A stretch of 64,000 bases of DNA, taken from contig CAZEPW010000007.1 of NCBI GenBank assembly GCA_964514215.1, forward strand, positions 31,362 through 95,361, in the 5' to 3' direction. This DNA comes from CAYQUC01 sp964514215. Lineage in GTDB: Bacteria; Pseudomonadota; Gammaproteobacteria; UBA6429; Thiohalophilaceae. The notes under the pieces are model-generated. The model did no database searches and had not been told where the DNA came from. It was given only the letters and a program-made list of their open reading frames with translations. The translations under genes were made by a program, and so were the position numbers. Each line of letters opens with the position of its first letter. The stretch's first letter is position 1. Shown piece after piece: positions 33,862 to 42,858 of this stretch.

Positions 33862-35154
33862 GTGAACATACTGATTACAGGAGCAAATGGTTTTATTGGC
33901 CATCATTTGGTAAGTGCCCTAGCACATCAAGGGCATCAGATTATAGCCGGGTTTCATCATCAAGTAACTTTTCCACATAATTCAACTCATGTAAATTCGT
34001 TCAAATGTGATTTTAAGCAATTTTCATCGCCAAGTGATTGGTTTGAGAAATTAAAAAATATCGACGTAGTTATTAACACAGTAGGAATTATATCCGAAAC
34101 ACCATCACAACAATTTAAATGTTTACATCAAAATTCGGCTATTGCGTTATTTAAAGCATGTGAAAACGCTAATGTCAAAAAAATAATTCAAATATCGGCT
34201 CTTGGAGCCGACAACACGGCCATTAGTCAATTTCATCGTTCAAAAAAAGTTGCTGATGATTTTTTAAAAACATTAAAATTAAACTGGGTGATTATTTTAC
34301 CATCCATTGTCTATGGCTCAGGAGCAAAGAGTCTAAATTTATTCAAAACCTTAGCGGCACTACCCATTACACCACTATTAGAAAATGGTAATCAAAAAAT
34401 ACAACCAATTCACATTAATGACTTTTGCAAAGCCATAACAAAATTAGTATCCAATGAATCGATAAGTAATATTGAAATGGCTTTCGTAGGCCCTGAAGCA
34501 ATAAGTATGCGTTCCATTTATGTGTTATTAAAACAATGGTTAACGATAAACTCATGTCGGTTCGTTGAAATACCTTTTATAGTGATGATTCTCACTAGTA
34601 AAATTTTCAGCTTATTACATTTTAGTATTATATCAACCGATTCACTAAAAATGTTGCAGCAGGGTAATACTGCTGATGTTGCCCCATTCGTTAACTTATT
34701 TGGCTTTACACCACAAAGTTTCTCAGATTATTTACATTATCAACCAGCTCTACAAGCAGATCGATGGCATCTAAAGTTACTAGTATTAAAACCAATTTTG
34801 CGACTGAGCATCGCTTTTATATGGATATTTACTGCAATTGTTTCATTATTTATCTATCCCAAAGAAGACAGCTATCATTTATTACAACAATTGATGATAC
34901 CGGGAAATTACGCTGCACTAATATTATACAGTGCAGCAACAATAGATTTAGTATTAGGTGTTGCGACATTAATAAATTTTCGCTTAAAACTCATCGGTAT
35001 TATTCAAATACTTATTATTATTGCCTACACAATATTAATTAGTCTATTTTTACCAGAACAATGGCTACATCCTTTTGGTGCAATTAGTAAAAACATTCCA
35101 TTAATAGTGGCCATAATCATAATGATAGTGCTACACGATAAAAAATGGCGGTGA
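33862..35154 (+). CDS. SDR/NAD-epimerase fused to a DoxX-like membrane domain
   Basis: A 430-residue two-part protein. Residues 1-300 are an atypical short-chain dehydrogenase/NAD(P)-binding domain with GANGFIG at 7-13, VVINTVGIISE, and IQISALGAD, without a clear YxxxK catalytic pair. Residues about 310-430 have four hydrophobic helices of the DoxX-like type (LSIAFIWIFTAIVSLFIYP, AALILYSAATIDLVLGVAT, IIIAYTILISLFL, PLIVAIIIMIVLH). The start is GTG, one base after the preceding stop. Such fusions occur beside DUF2269 and DUF4166 genes in other proteobacteria; substrate is unknown. A membrane-associated redox function is inferred. Confidence 0.85.
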   Translation: MNILITGANGFIGHHLVSALAHQGHQIIAGFHHQVTFPHNSTHVNSFKCDFKQFSSPSDWFEKLKNIDVVINTVGIISETPSQQFKCLHQNSAIALFKACENANVKKIIQISALGADNTAISQFHRSKKVADDFLKTLKLNWVIILPSIVYGSGAKSLNLFKTLAALPITPLLENGNQKIQPIHINDFCKAITKLVSNESISNIEMAFVGPEAISMRSIYVLLKQWLTINSCRFVEIPFIVMILTSKIFSLLHFSIISTDSLKMLQQGNTADVAPFVNLFGFTPQSFSDYLHYQPALQADRWHLKLLVLKPILRLSIAFIWIFTAIVSLFIYPKEDSYHLLQQLMIPGNYAALILYSAATIDLVLGVATLINFRLKLIGIIQILIIIAYTILISLFLPEQWLHPFGAISKNIPLIVAIIIMIVLHDKKWR

Positions 35155-35160
35155 CTAAAC

Positions 35161-35646
35161 ATGGATTATTTAGTGATAAAATGGCTTCATATAATGAGTG
35201 CAACAATTTTATTTGGTACCGGACTTGGTAGTGTATTTTACAAATACATGGCTGATCGTGGTAACAATCTTGCTGTCATCGCAGCGACTAATAAAAATTT
35301 AGTATTAGCCGATTGGCTTTTTACAACACCAACTATATTTATCCAAATAATCACAGGTTTTATAATGACATCAAGTTTTAACATTACTTTTATAGATTAT
35401 GTGTTTAAAAACATCTGGTTATTAATCTCAATAATATTATTTATACTAACGGCATTTTGTTGGCTTATTGTTGTGTTCTTACAGATTAAAATGCGTAACT
35501 TAGCAATGGATGCTGTTAAGAACCATAACGATTTAGCCATAAAATATTATCGTTATAACAAAGCTTGGTTATTATTAGGAATCCCTGCTTTTATTTCGAT
35601 GATTGCAATATTTTATCTAATGATAACAAAACCAATGTTATTATAA
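35161..35646 (+). CDS. DUF2269 family membrane protein
   Basis: The 161-residue protein has four predicted membrane helices: near 4-22 (LVIKWLHIMSATILFGTGLGS), 50-70 (WLFTTPTIFIQIITGFIM), 83-105 (IWLLISIILFILTAFCWLIVVF) and 135-155. The pattern KWLHIMSATILFGTGLGS near the N terminus is that of the DUF2269 family. It follows the SDR/DoxX gene by 6 bp. Function is unknown; the conserved His and partner genes suggest a membrane redox complex, which is inference. Confidence 0.82.
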   Translation: MDYLVIKWLHIMSATILFGTGLGSVFYKYMADRGNNLAVIAATNKNLVLADWLFTTPTIFIQIITGFIMTSSFNITFIDYVFKNIWLLISIILFILTAFCWLIVVFLQIKMRNLAMDAVKNHNDLAIKYYRYNKAWLLLGIPAFISMIAIFYLMITKPMLL

Positions 35647-35665
35647 TAACATTCGAGGATTCAAA

Positions 35666-36277
35666 ATGATTAAAACAGATCCAATATTTAAACAAATTCT
35701 TGGTGATAACTGGGATAATTTAGGAAAAGTCATCCAAGATCATTATTTTTTAAAACCTTATTCAGATGACTATATCTGTGTCACTGGTGAAATGGACGAA
35801 ATTTATCATTCACACATAGCAAAACTACTTATTCCATTTGGTTTAGTTTTTGGCGCTATTGTCCCTTATAATGACACTAATGTTGCAATTGATGTGCACT
35901 ATAATTCAAAAAGAAATGATTCTAAACTTTACTGGGATCGTGTTTTTAAATTTAAAAATCATAAAACATTCCATTTTAAATCACATATGGAGCAACAATC
36001 CGGAAATCAAGTCATTGAATACGTTCGTTTTGGAATAGGTATGAAGTTAGCCGTTAGCGCCAAAGATGGGGCAATACTATTTCATGATAAAGGCTATGTT
36101 TGGAAAGTAATGGGCTTTAAAATTCCAATACCAATTAATTTACTATTTGGGAATGCCTATATCGAAGAAAGACCCATCGATAATGAGTATTTTTCAATGA
36201 AAATGATCATCAAGCACCCTTTATTTGGTGTGATGTTTCGCTATAGTGGTAAATTTAAGTTCACTAAAAATAAGTAA
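35666..36277 (+). CDS. DUF4166 family protein
   Basis: A 203-residue soluble beta-rich protein. Matches the DUF4166 pattern: FKQILGDNWDNLGKVIQDHYFL at the N terminus, YICVTGEMDEIYHS, then VPYNDTNVAIDVHYNS and a C-terminal KHPLFGVMFRYSGKFKF. In other genomes DUF4166 is found alone or fused to SDR/saccharopine-dehydrogenase-like domains, which supports its pairing with the SDR gene here. Last gene of the operon, ended by the hairpin at 36281-36309. Confidence 0.82.
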   Translation: MIKTDPIFKQILGDNWDNLGKVIQDHYFLKPYSDDYICVTGEMDEIYHSHIAKLLIPFGLVFGAIVPYNDTNVAIDVHYNSKRNDSKLYWDRVFKFKNHKTFHFKSHMEQQSGNQVIEYVRFGIGMKLAVSAKDGAILFHDKGYVWKVMGFKIPIPINLLFGNAYIEERPIDNEYFSMKMIIKHPLFGVMFRYSGKFKFTKNK

Positions 36278-36280
36278 AAA

Positions 36281-36309
36281 AAAACCTGCGATTTCTCGCA
36301 GGTTTTTTT
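36281..36309. terminator. Bidirectional intrinsic terminator
   Basis: A 7-bp GC-rich stem (36285-36291 with 36296-36302, loop TTTC) flanked by an A-run on the left and T-run on the right works in both directions. It ends the GbsR-type operon on the plus strand and the convergent cold-shock gene on the minus strand. Confidence 0.92.
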
Positions 36310-36332
36310 CAAACCATAAAACAAAAAGTATA

Positions 36333-36533
36333 TTAAACTTTAATGTTTGAAGCTTGTGGGCCTTTTGGTCCTTCTTCCACATCAAAAGTCACTTGTTGAC
36401 CTTCGTTAAGTGTGCGAAAACCATCACTAGCGATTGCTGAAAAATGTGCAAATACATCTTTGCTGCCATCGTCTGGAGTGATAAAGCCGAAGCCTTTTGC
36501 TTCGTTAAACCATTTTACGGTTCCTGTTGCCAT
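36333..36533 (-). CDS. Cold-shock protein, CspA family
   Basis: A 66-residue nucleic-acid chaperone of the CspA family: single cold-shock domain with RNP1 KGFGFI and RNP2 VFAHF, start MATGTVKWFNEAKGFGFI. These proteins melt RNA structures in cold or stress. Its long 5' leader, with a promoter about 140 bp upstream, fits the usual control through mRNA structure. The gene is divergent from rhlE, a DEAD-box helicase that also acts on structured RNA; it ends at a shared terminator. Confidence 0.95.
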   Translation of the reverse strand: MATGTVKWFNEAKGFGFITPDDGSKDVFAHFSAIASDGFRTLNEGQQVTFDVEEGPKGPQASNIKV

Positions 36534-37206
36534 GTTAATACCTCAAAGTAATAAAATTAAAAAAAGTGTTACAAATTATACGAGGAAATTAACAGGAGAA
36601 AACTTCTGACAAGAACCAGGATAGTATGTAGCGCTATGCAGTGTAAGCGAATTTTCATCAAAAACATCACACATGTCCATATTATAAAGTACAAAACAAG
36701 AAATTCAAGGTTATTAACGTTTTTTAATAAATAGTTATCTCACATTAAGTGAATTAATTAAGCTCTAATCAGCATAACAAAAAATAATAGCGTAACCTGA
36801 TAATCTTGATGTTTTAGCCCTGAATTCCAGCTCAAAACACTACCGGAATGACGGTTCTTTAAAAATTCAGGTTTTAAAAAATATCCACTATCCTTTTGTA
36901 AACCTCAGGTTAATTAATCAAAGCTAGCGATAAAATAGCTATCAAATATCGATCTCAAAAAACCCTATATAACAAATTCAAGCCTCTTAATTTCATTAGC
37001 AATTTCTAATATTTAACTATTTTTGCCTCCAAAACTACTATATACTCCCCCTTCAAACATTGGTGCTCTATGGTCTGCACCTTATTTAATATGGTAATCC
37101 ACCCCGATTAACCCTCAAAATACGAATACATTTGCGCCTAGATCATCCCAAAACATGACAAAATCATGAGTATTTAGGGTAGGCCGATTTCCGGAGAATA
37201 CCAACC
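36534..37206. other. Divergent intergenic region between the csp gene and rhlE, with csp leader
   Basis: This 673-bp gap holds the control regions of two divergent genes. On the minus strand, TTGAAT (36708-36703), 16 bp and TATAAT (36686-36681) predict a csp transcript starting near 36674 with a 5' untranslated leader of about 140 nt, as for cold-shock genes. Between 36810 and 36890 are a CTGAATT/AATTCAG long-range pair and an ACCG-N6-CGGT pair. Before rhlE a GGTGC/GCACC pair (near 37060-37080) and a CATGA/TCATG pair (near 37155-37169) may fold. A GGAG ribosome binding site precedes rhlE. Confidence 0.55.
36681..36708 (-). promoter_or_regulatory. Putative promoter of the csp gene
   Basis: Minus-strand TTGAAT (36708-36703), 16-bp spacer and perfect TATAAT (36686-36681). 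The start point would lie about 140 bp before the csp ATG, giving the long leader expected for cold-shock mRNAs. Confidence 0.55.
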
Positions 37207-38535
37207 ATGTCATTTGAATCACTCGGTCTTATGCCCGAATTAATTCGTGCTGTATCTGAAAAAAACTATAACAGCCCCACTCCTATTCAATCTCAAGCAA
37301 TTCCCATGATATTGGATGGCCGAGATTTAATGGGCGGAGCCCAAACCGGGACAGGCAAAACGGCAGGATTTACACTGCCCTTGTTACAACGATTAATGTC
37401 TTCCGATAACCCCAAACAACAAGGCAAACGTGTTATTCGAGCCTTAATCTTAACTCCAACTCGTGAATTAGCAGCCCAAGTGGCTGAAAGTGTGCATTTG
37501 TATGGCAAATACCTGCCGTTAAAATCAACTGTCATTTTTGGTGGCGTTAAAATAAATCAACAAATACAAAAACTACGCCAAGGTGTTGATATTTTAATTG
37601 CGACCCCAGGTCGGTTATTGGATCATGTCGACCAAAGAACCGTAGATTTATCAAAAATTGATATTCTGGTGTTAGATGAAGCCGATCGTATGCTGGATAT
37701 GGGATTTATTCGCGATATTCGTAAAGTATTGGCCATCATTCCTAAACAAAAACAAACATTGCTATTTTCCGCTACTTTTTCTGATGAAATTAAACGTTTA
37801 TCAAGTGGTTTACTCGTGTCTCCAGCATTAATTGAAGTAGCAGCGCGAAATACTGCTTCTGAACGCGTCACGCAAGTAGTCCATCCAGTTGATAAAAAGC
37901 GAAAACGCGAACTACTGTCATTTCTGATTGGTTCAAAAAACTGGAAACAGGTCTTAGTATTTACTCGAACGAAACACGGTGCGAACCGTTTAACTGAACA
38001 ACTCATAACAGATGGCATCAGTTCTGCTGCTATCCACGGCAATAAAAGCCAAGGAGCCCGCACTCGAGCCTTAGCAAACTTTAAATCTGGTAAGGTAAGA
38101 GTGCTAGTTGCCACTGATATCGCAGCTCGTGGTCTAGACATTAATCAACTACCCCATGTTGTCAACTTTGAATTACCTAATGTTGCCGAAGATTACGTAC
38201 ATCGTATCGGTAGAACTGGCCGCGCAGGAAACGAAGGAGTTGCAATGTCACTAGTTTGTGTTGACGAATTAAAGTTGCTCCGAGATATTGAGCGATTAAT
38301 TAAACGTGAAATCCCAAAAGTTGTATTTGATGACTACAAACCCGATCCGAATATCAAAGCACAACCCATTAATATGGGTGGTCGAGGGCGACAACAAACA
38401 ACTACACGTAAATCGACAAATCAAAAAACTAACGGTAAAAAAACCGGTTCACCTTGGAAAAAGAAACGTCAAAATGCTAAAAGACAGCCTAATAACCAAA
38501 AACAAACGTCTTCGAACCGTTCAGGAAATAATTAA
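37207..38535 (+). CDS. rhlE: DEAD-box RNA helicase RhlE
   Basis: An ATP-dependent RNA helicase of the RhlE type, active in ribosome assembly and RNA turnover. The 442 residues carry the DEAD-box motif set in order: Q motif (NYNSPTPIQSQAIP), motif I (AQTGTGKT near 48-55), PTRELA, DEAD (VLDEADRMLDMGF), SAT, then the C-terminal RecA motifs ARGLDI and HRIGRTGRAG. The tail (about 390-442) is Lys/Arg/Gln-rich and basic, as in RhlE of other gammaproteobacteria. It is divergent from csp. Two hairpins lie past its end. Confidence 0.95.
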   Translation: MSFESLGLMPELIRAVSEKNYNSPTPIQSQAIPMILDGRDLMGGAQTGTGKTAGFTLPLLQRLMSSDNPKQQGKRVIRALILTPTRELAAQVAESVHLYGKYLPLKSTVIFGGVKINQQIQKLRQGVDILIATPGRLLDHVDQRTVDLSKIDILVLDEADRMLDMGFIRDIRKVLAIIPKQKQTLLFSATFSDEIKRLSSGLLVSPALIEVAARNTASERVTQVVHPVDKKRKRELLSFLIGSKNWKQVLVFTRTKHGANRLTEQLITDGISSAAIHGNKSQGARTRALANFKSGKVRVLVATDIAARGLDINQLPHVVNFELPNVAEDYVHRIGRTGRAGNEGVAMSLVCVDELKLLRDIERLIKREIPKVVFDDYKPDPNIKAQPINMGGRGRQQTTTRKSTNQKTNGKKTGSPWKKKRQNAKRQPNNQKQTSSNRSGNN

Positions 38536-38588
38536 CTAAGATATCAGTTCTAAATCTTAGCGGTAGGTGCATACAACTGCCCTACCGC
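38536..38588. terminator. Tandem hairpins after rhlE, possible terminator region
   Basis: Two stems lie right after the rhlE stop: CTAAGAT/ATCTTAG (38536-38542, 38554-38560) and GCGGTAGG/CCTACCGC (38560-38567, 38581-38588). Neither is followed by a T-run, so intrinsic termination is weak; they may protect or attenuate the transcript before the NYN gene. Confidence 0.35.
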
Positions 38589-38616
38589 CCAATTAATTAA
38601 GCTGCTAACATTAGCC

Positions 38617-39096
38617 ATGAAAAAAATTGCCATTTTCGTCGATGTCCAAAATATTTATTATACATCCCGAGAAACTTTCGGTAGACAGTTTAATTACCGA
38701 AAACTATGGCAAAAAATAAGCGCCCAAGGTGATATCATTTCAGCAAATGCCTATGCCATCCATCGAAATGACCAACAACAGCTAAAATTTCAAGATGCTC
38801 TCAAACACATTGGTTTCACCGTAAAATTAAAGCCCTATATCCAACGCAAAGATGGATCGGCAAAAGGAGATTGGGATGTCGGTATTACCATTGATGTAAT
38901 GCAAGCTGCCAGCAAAAGTGAAATAGATACAATAATATTATTATCCGGTGATGGTGATTTTGACTTATTATTAGAGAAAATTAACACCGACTACAATGTT
39001 CAAACCCAAGTTTACGGAGTAGCCGCTTTAACCGCTAATTCGCTAATAACAGCTGCATCAGAATTTCATGAAATCAATAAAGAATTACTACTCTGA
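38617..39096 (+). CDS. NYN-domain protein (LabA/DUF88-like)
   Basis: The 159-residue protein matches the LabA-like NYN domain, a PIN-like fold usually involved in RNA cleavage. Acidic positions of the predicted active site are visible: IFVDVQNIYYT at the start, DWDVGITIDVMQAA in the middle, and LLSGDGDFDLLLEKI. It is a probable nuclease, but the substrate is unknown. The stop codon lies at the junction of a 13-bp tandem duplication (39082-39107). Read next to rhlE, it may join RNA metabolism; this is only context. Confidence 0.85.
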   Translation: MKKIAIFVDVQNIYYTSRETFGRQFNYRKLWQKISAQGDIISANAYAIHRNDQQQLKFQDALKHIGFTVKLKPYIQRKDGSAKGDWDVGITIDVMQAASKSEIDTIILLSGDGDFDLLLEKINTDYNVQTQVYGVAALTANSLITAASEFHEINKELLL

Positions 39097-39107
39097 ATTA
39101 CTACTCT
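39082..39107. repeat. 13-bp tandem duplication at the 3' end of the NYN gene
   Basis: Two identical 13-bp units (39082-39094 and 39095-39107) are directly adjacent. The TGA stop (39094-39096) spans the junction, so the duplication created the present C terminus: with a single unit the frame would read on past ELLL. Confidence 0.85.
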
Positions 39108-39155
39108 ATAGTTCAAATCACAAAATACCAATTTGTAAAACCAGGATTATTTCCA

Positions 39156-40322
39156 TTAACTATCAAAAAGCTTTCCACACGTTATTTCAACTAAAGTAAT
39201 GTCATCAGTTTGATCCTGAGTACCAGTAAACTTCAATAATTCCGATAAAATCACATCAATTCGATCATGATTATTTGAAATTAAAAGCGCTTCAAGACGC
39301 TTATTACCAAACATCTCACCAGTTGGACTTTGAGATTCAGTAACACCATCACTACATAAATAAATTTTATCTCCTAAAGCGACAGAAAATTCAGTAGTAT
39401 CTGAATTAAAATCTTTGTCACTCAAAATGCCTAGAGGTAAATTTGATGAATGAATAGTTTCTTTAATTTTACCCGATTTATCCATCAGATGAAATTCTGG
39501 CATACTACCCATCCACACAAAAATTTTGTCACTATTGGAATTAAGCTCAATGATTGTAGCTGCAAAAAAAATATTACTGGGCATCAATTTATGTAGTTGA
39601 TGGTTAAACTCCCAAATAATATCATTAATCGTCGATCCTTCATTCACCATTTTAAAAAAAATCATCGCAACAGGTAAGGTTCCCATTGCAGCAGTCAATC
39701 CGTGGCCAGTAAAATCCCCCATTACTAAAAAAAAACCACCATCAGGAGATTTTTCAACTAAAAATAAATCACCATTAAAGGTAGACATTGACGACATATG
39801 ATACTTAATAATATTTTCATTTTTGTAATTTTGTTTTAACGCTCTTTCAAAAAAATGCTCAATTAATTGTTGTTCATATTGCAACCTTAAATTGTAATCA
39901 TTTAATTGTAAGTTTTTTTCACTTATATTTATGGTTAATTCTCTAATGCGCAAATGCGCATTTATTTTAGATTCTAACACTTCAACATTAAATGGTTTGC
40001 TAATAAAATCATCACCACCAGACTCTAATGACTTTGCAAGAGAAGCCTCACCACTTAACGCAGTTATAAAAATGATAGGAACATGAATATCAGATGATAA
40101 TAACTTAATTTCAGTAGCTGATTCATAACCGTTCATAATCGGCATATTAACATCCATTAATATCAAATCAGGACTTTCTGCTTTAAATTGCAAAATAGCT
40201 TCTTGTCCATTGACAGCTTCAACAATGTCACAAGAACGAAGTGTTTTTAACATTTTTCGTAAAAGCTTTCGATTAGCTTCAACATCATCAACAATAAGTA
40301 TTTTTTCCATATTAAAACCCAT
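39156..40322 (-). CDS. Response regulator with PP2C/SpoIIE phosphatase output
   Basis: A 388-residue soluble protein: receiver at about 5-125 (ILIVDDVEANRKLLRKML, acceptor Asp in DLILMDVNMPIMNGYES, DDFISKPF) joined to a PPM/SpoIIE serine phosphatase domain at about 180-385 (FNGDLFLVEKS, MGDFTGHGLTAAMGTLP, KIYLCSDGVTES, TDDITLVEI). Such proteins dephosphorylate an anti-anti-sigma factor (STAS domain) in partner-switching systems such as HsbR-HsbA, which in Pseudomonas feeds into FlgM. No STAS or kinase partner is encoded here. Its ATG overlaps the stop of the upstream kinase by 1 bp; an in-frame ATG at 40310 (MEKILIVDD) is an alternative start. Confidence 0.87.
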   Translation of the reverse strand: MGFNMEKILIVDDVEANRKLLRKMLKTLRSCDIVEAVNGQEAILQFKAESPDLILMDVNMPIMNGYESATEIKLLSSDIHVPIIFITALSGEASLAKSLESGGDDFISKPFNVEVLESKINAHLRIRELTINISEKNLQLNDYNLRLQYEQQLIEHFFERALKQNYKNENIIKYHMSSMSTFNGDLFLVEKSPDGGFFLVMGDFTGHGLTAAMGTLPVAMIFFKMVNEGSTINDIIWEFNHQLHKLMPSNIFFAATIIELNSNSDKIFVWMGSMPEFHLMDKSGKIKETIHSSNLPLGILSDKDFNSDTTEFSVALGDKIYLCSDGVTESQSPTGEMFGNKRLEALLISNNHDRIDVILSELLKFTGTQDQTDDITLVEITCGKLFDS

Positions 40323-42667
40323 TAATCGCAGTATTCATTTAAGTCAAAATAAAAACTAGTTCCTTCACCATGTTTAGTAGTATAACTAATATTTCCGTCA
40401 TGTCGCTCAACAATAAATTTTGTAATACTAAGACCAAGCCCCGTCCCACCTTTTTGTCTAGAATCGGAAGAATCAGACTGAGTGAATTTATCAAATAATT
40501 TGGGTTGAAATTCTTCGGGTATACCAATACCGTAATCCGTTACAGAAATGCGCAACACCTCTCCAATTCGATGAACAGTTACATCAACCTTACTGTCTTT
40601 AGGAGAAAATTTTGCCGCATTAGATAATAAATTTGACATCACCTGCATTAAACGTTCTTTATCCGCATAAACAAAGATATCGTGTAACTCACTATGCAAT
40701 ATAAATTTAACACCATATTGTTCGCCATAAGCAGCATTATCATTAACTGCATTGTTTAAAAACTCTATAATATCAAGCTTTTCAAAATTAAAATCTAATT
40801 GACCGGATTCAATTTTCTGGATATCTAATATATCATTAATTAAAAATAATAATCTTTCAGTGTTATTAACTGCAATATTTAACATGTCCATAGCAGACTC
40901 AGGTAATACACCGGCAACACCACGACTTAATAACCCAAGTGATCCACGAATGGATGTTAAAGGTGTTCGCAATTCATGACTGACTGTTGAAACAAACTCA
41001 TCCTTCATTTTTTCAATTTGTTTACGTTCAGTGATATCTCGAATAATGCCGGTGAATAATTTATTTTCGTTAACATAGATTTCACTTATAGCAAGTTCCA
41101 TTGGAAATGTACTGCTGTCTTTACGCTGGGCTACTAATTCCTGACCGATACCGATAATTTTTTTTATGCCAGTTTCATGATAATTACTCAAATAACCATC
41201 GTGCTCCATGCGATAAGGTTCGGGCATCAACATTTTAATATTTTTACCTAATACCTCCTTTTGACTATAACCAAAAATTTTCTCTGCAGCAGGATTAAAT
41301 GATTCAATAATACCCAGTTCAGTAATCGTGATTAAACCATCTACGATATTTTCAACAATACTCCGTTGACGAATTTCACTAATCATTAACTCATGAGTGC
41401 GTTCAGTTACCATTGATTCAAGATTTCGAGTCATTTCATTCTGAGCTAATTGAGCTTCTTTCACTTGCCCCATCAAAGCCTTATAACTCCGAGCCAAAAC
41501 ACCAATTTCATCACTTTGATCTGTTGGCATGTTAATATTCGATTCACGTTCGTTAGTGTAATCATCCATCACTTGAGTCACTTGTCGAATGGGCAAGGTT
41601 AACCGATAAGAAAAAAATACCGCTAATAAAGCCACCGCCAAAGCGAGAGCTAAAGCGAGCAACACAACATCATTTAAAACCCGCGATTGTTTCCCAACGA
41701 TACTGCTTAGTAACTCAGTGATGCCAACGGTAATAAACCTTTCAGGTTTAGCTCTATCAAAATATATTTTATTGACGTTTACAACATTTTTGTCATTATC
41801 TGATTTTGGAGTTTGAATAAAACTGGTTTCTTTATTACCCGAGACAAATAATTCTGCCAAACCAGGAATGTCATCCTGAATGCGATAACGTTTACCAAGA
41901 TCAAAACCGTAACGTTTAGATTCATCAGGATGAATTAAATAACTACCGCGATCATTAGTGATATAAATATTACGACTGGAATCTTGCATATCATCTTGTA
42001 TTGATTGTAGCTCTTGACCAATATCCGCAGTTATGACAATAATTCCAAAAACAGATTTATTTTGACTGTAGTACACAGGGGTTGCACTTCGTAATACTTC
42101 CTGATGAGGCACGCTAACCATGCCATGTTCGCGATTTAAGTTTATTTCAGAAAGAAAAACTGAACCATTTGCTAATAAAATAGTATTTTTGACATATTTT
42201 CGATGAGCTTTGTTTTGCAATCCATTATTATCTACGATGACAATTTTATTATTTTCTCGTCCTACCGCAATCAATTCCTCACCAGACTTATCCAAAAATC
42301 GAATTCTTAAATATGCTTGTTTGCTCGCTAACATAGTGTAAAAAATCGCTTGCAAACGATTAGTCGATTGGATATAAATAGAAACATTGCTATTATCGTT
42401 AATGCCTAGCGAATCATCTCGCCACATTCCTTGTACAGGCGCCGTATTCGCTAAAAATAAAACATCATCACGCAAAACATTAATTAGCGATTGAAAATGA
42501 CTGCCAGCTTTACTAATATCTGAGATAATATCCTGTTGCGTATGTTCAACCAATAATGAGGTAGTCTTAGTATAAAATAAATATCCAACCATAGTTGAGC
42601 TTAACAGCACTAAAAATGTTGCACTCAAACTAAGTTTATAAACGAGAGTTAAACGCATGAATTGCAA
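40322..42667 (-). CDS. Membrane sensor histidine kinase (Cache-HAMP-PAS-HisKA-HATPase)
   Basis: A 781-residue inner-membrane kinase. Membrane helix 1 at about 10-30, a large periplasmic region (about 31-330, dCache-like, with SVFLSEINLNREHGM and PVYYSQNKSVFGIIVITADIGQEL), helix 2 at about 330-352 followed by HAMP (SYRLTLPIRQVTQVMDDY), a PAS domain at about 430-545, HisKA with phospho-His in TVSHELRTPLTSI, then HATPase (DYGIGI, GTGLGLSI). It has no receiver, so it should signal to the REC-PP2C gene that follows with 1 bp overlap. Ligand unknown. Confidence 0.88.
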   Translation of the reverse strand: MQFMRLTLVYKLSLSATFLVLLSSTMVGYLFYTKTTSLLVEHTQQDIISDISKAGSHFQSLINVLRDDVLFLANTAPVQGMWRDDSLGINDNSNVSIYIQSTNRLQAIFYTMLASKQAYLRIRFLDKSGEELIAVGRENNKIVIVDNNGLQNKAHRKYVKNTILLANGSVFLSEINLNREHGMVSVPHQEVLRSATPVYYSQNKSVFGIIVITADIGQELQSIQDDMQDSSRNIYITNDRGSYLIHPDESKRYGFDLGKRYRIQDDIPGLAELFVSGNKETSFIQTPKSDNDKNVVNVNKIYFDRAKPERFITVGITELLSSIVGKQSRVLNDVVLLALALALAVALLAVFFSYRLTLPIRQVTQVMDDYTNERESNINMPTDQSDEIGVLARSYKALMGQVKEAQLAQNEMTRNLESMVTERTHELMISEIRQRSIVENIVDGLITITELGIIESFNPAAEKIFGYSQKEVLGKNIKMLMPEPYRMEHDGYLSNYHETGIKKIIGIGQELVAQRKDSSTFPMELAISEIYVNENKLFTGIIRDITERKQIEKMKDEFVSTVSHELRTPLTSIRGSLGLLSRGVAGVLPESAMDMLNIAVNNTERLLFLINDILDIQKIESGQLDFNFEKLDIIEFLNNAVNDNAAYGEQYGVKFILHSELHDIFVYADKERLMQVMSNLLSNAAKFSPKDSKVDVTVHRIGEVLRISVTDYGIGIPEEFQPKLFDKFTQSDSSDSRQKGGTGLGLSITKFIVERHDGNISYTTKHGEGTSFYFDLNEYCD

Positions 42668-42858
42668 AACCCTGTAATAAATTGTGTGTTAAATATATTA
42701 TTCATCAAGATATTCCTCTTTTGAGCGTTGCATTAATACTTTAACGTCAGTTTTGGTTTTAGCCAACCATTGCAAAATACACTACTTATAGTTGTTCCAC
42801 ACCTCTAAAATTGCAAACTTTTTCATCATATAGACAACTCACTATAAACATCAATATT

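Noticed and set aside
37623..38141. 172-codon minus-strand open frame
   Set aside because: Lies wholly within rhlE on the opposite strand.
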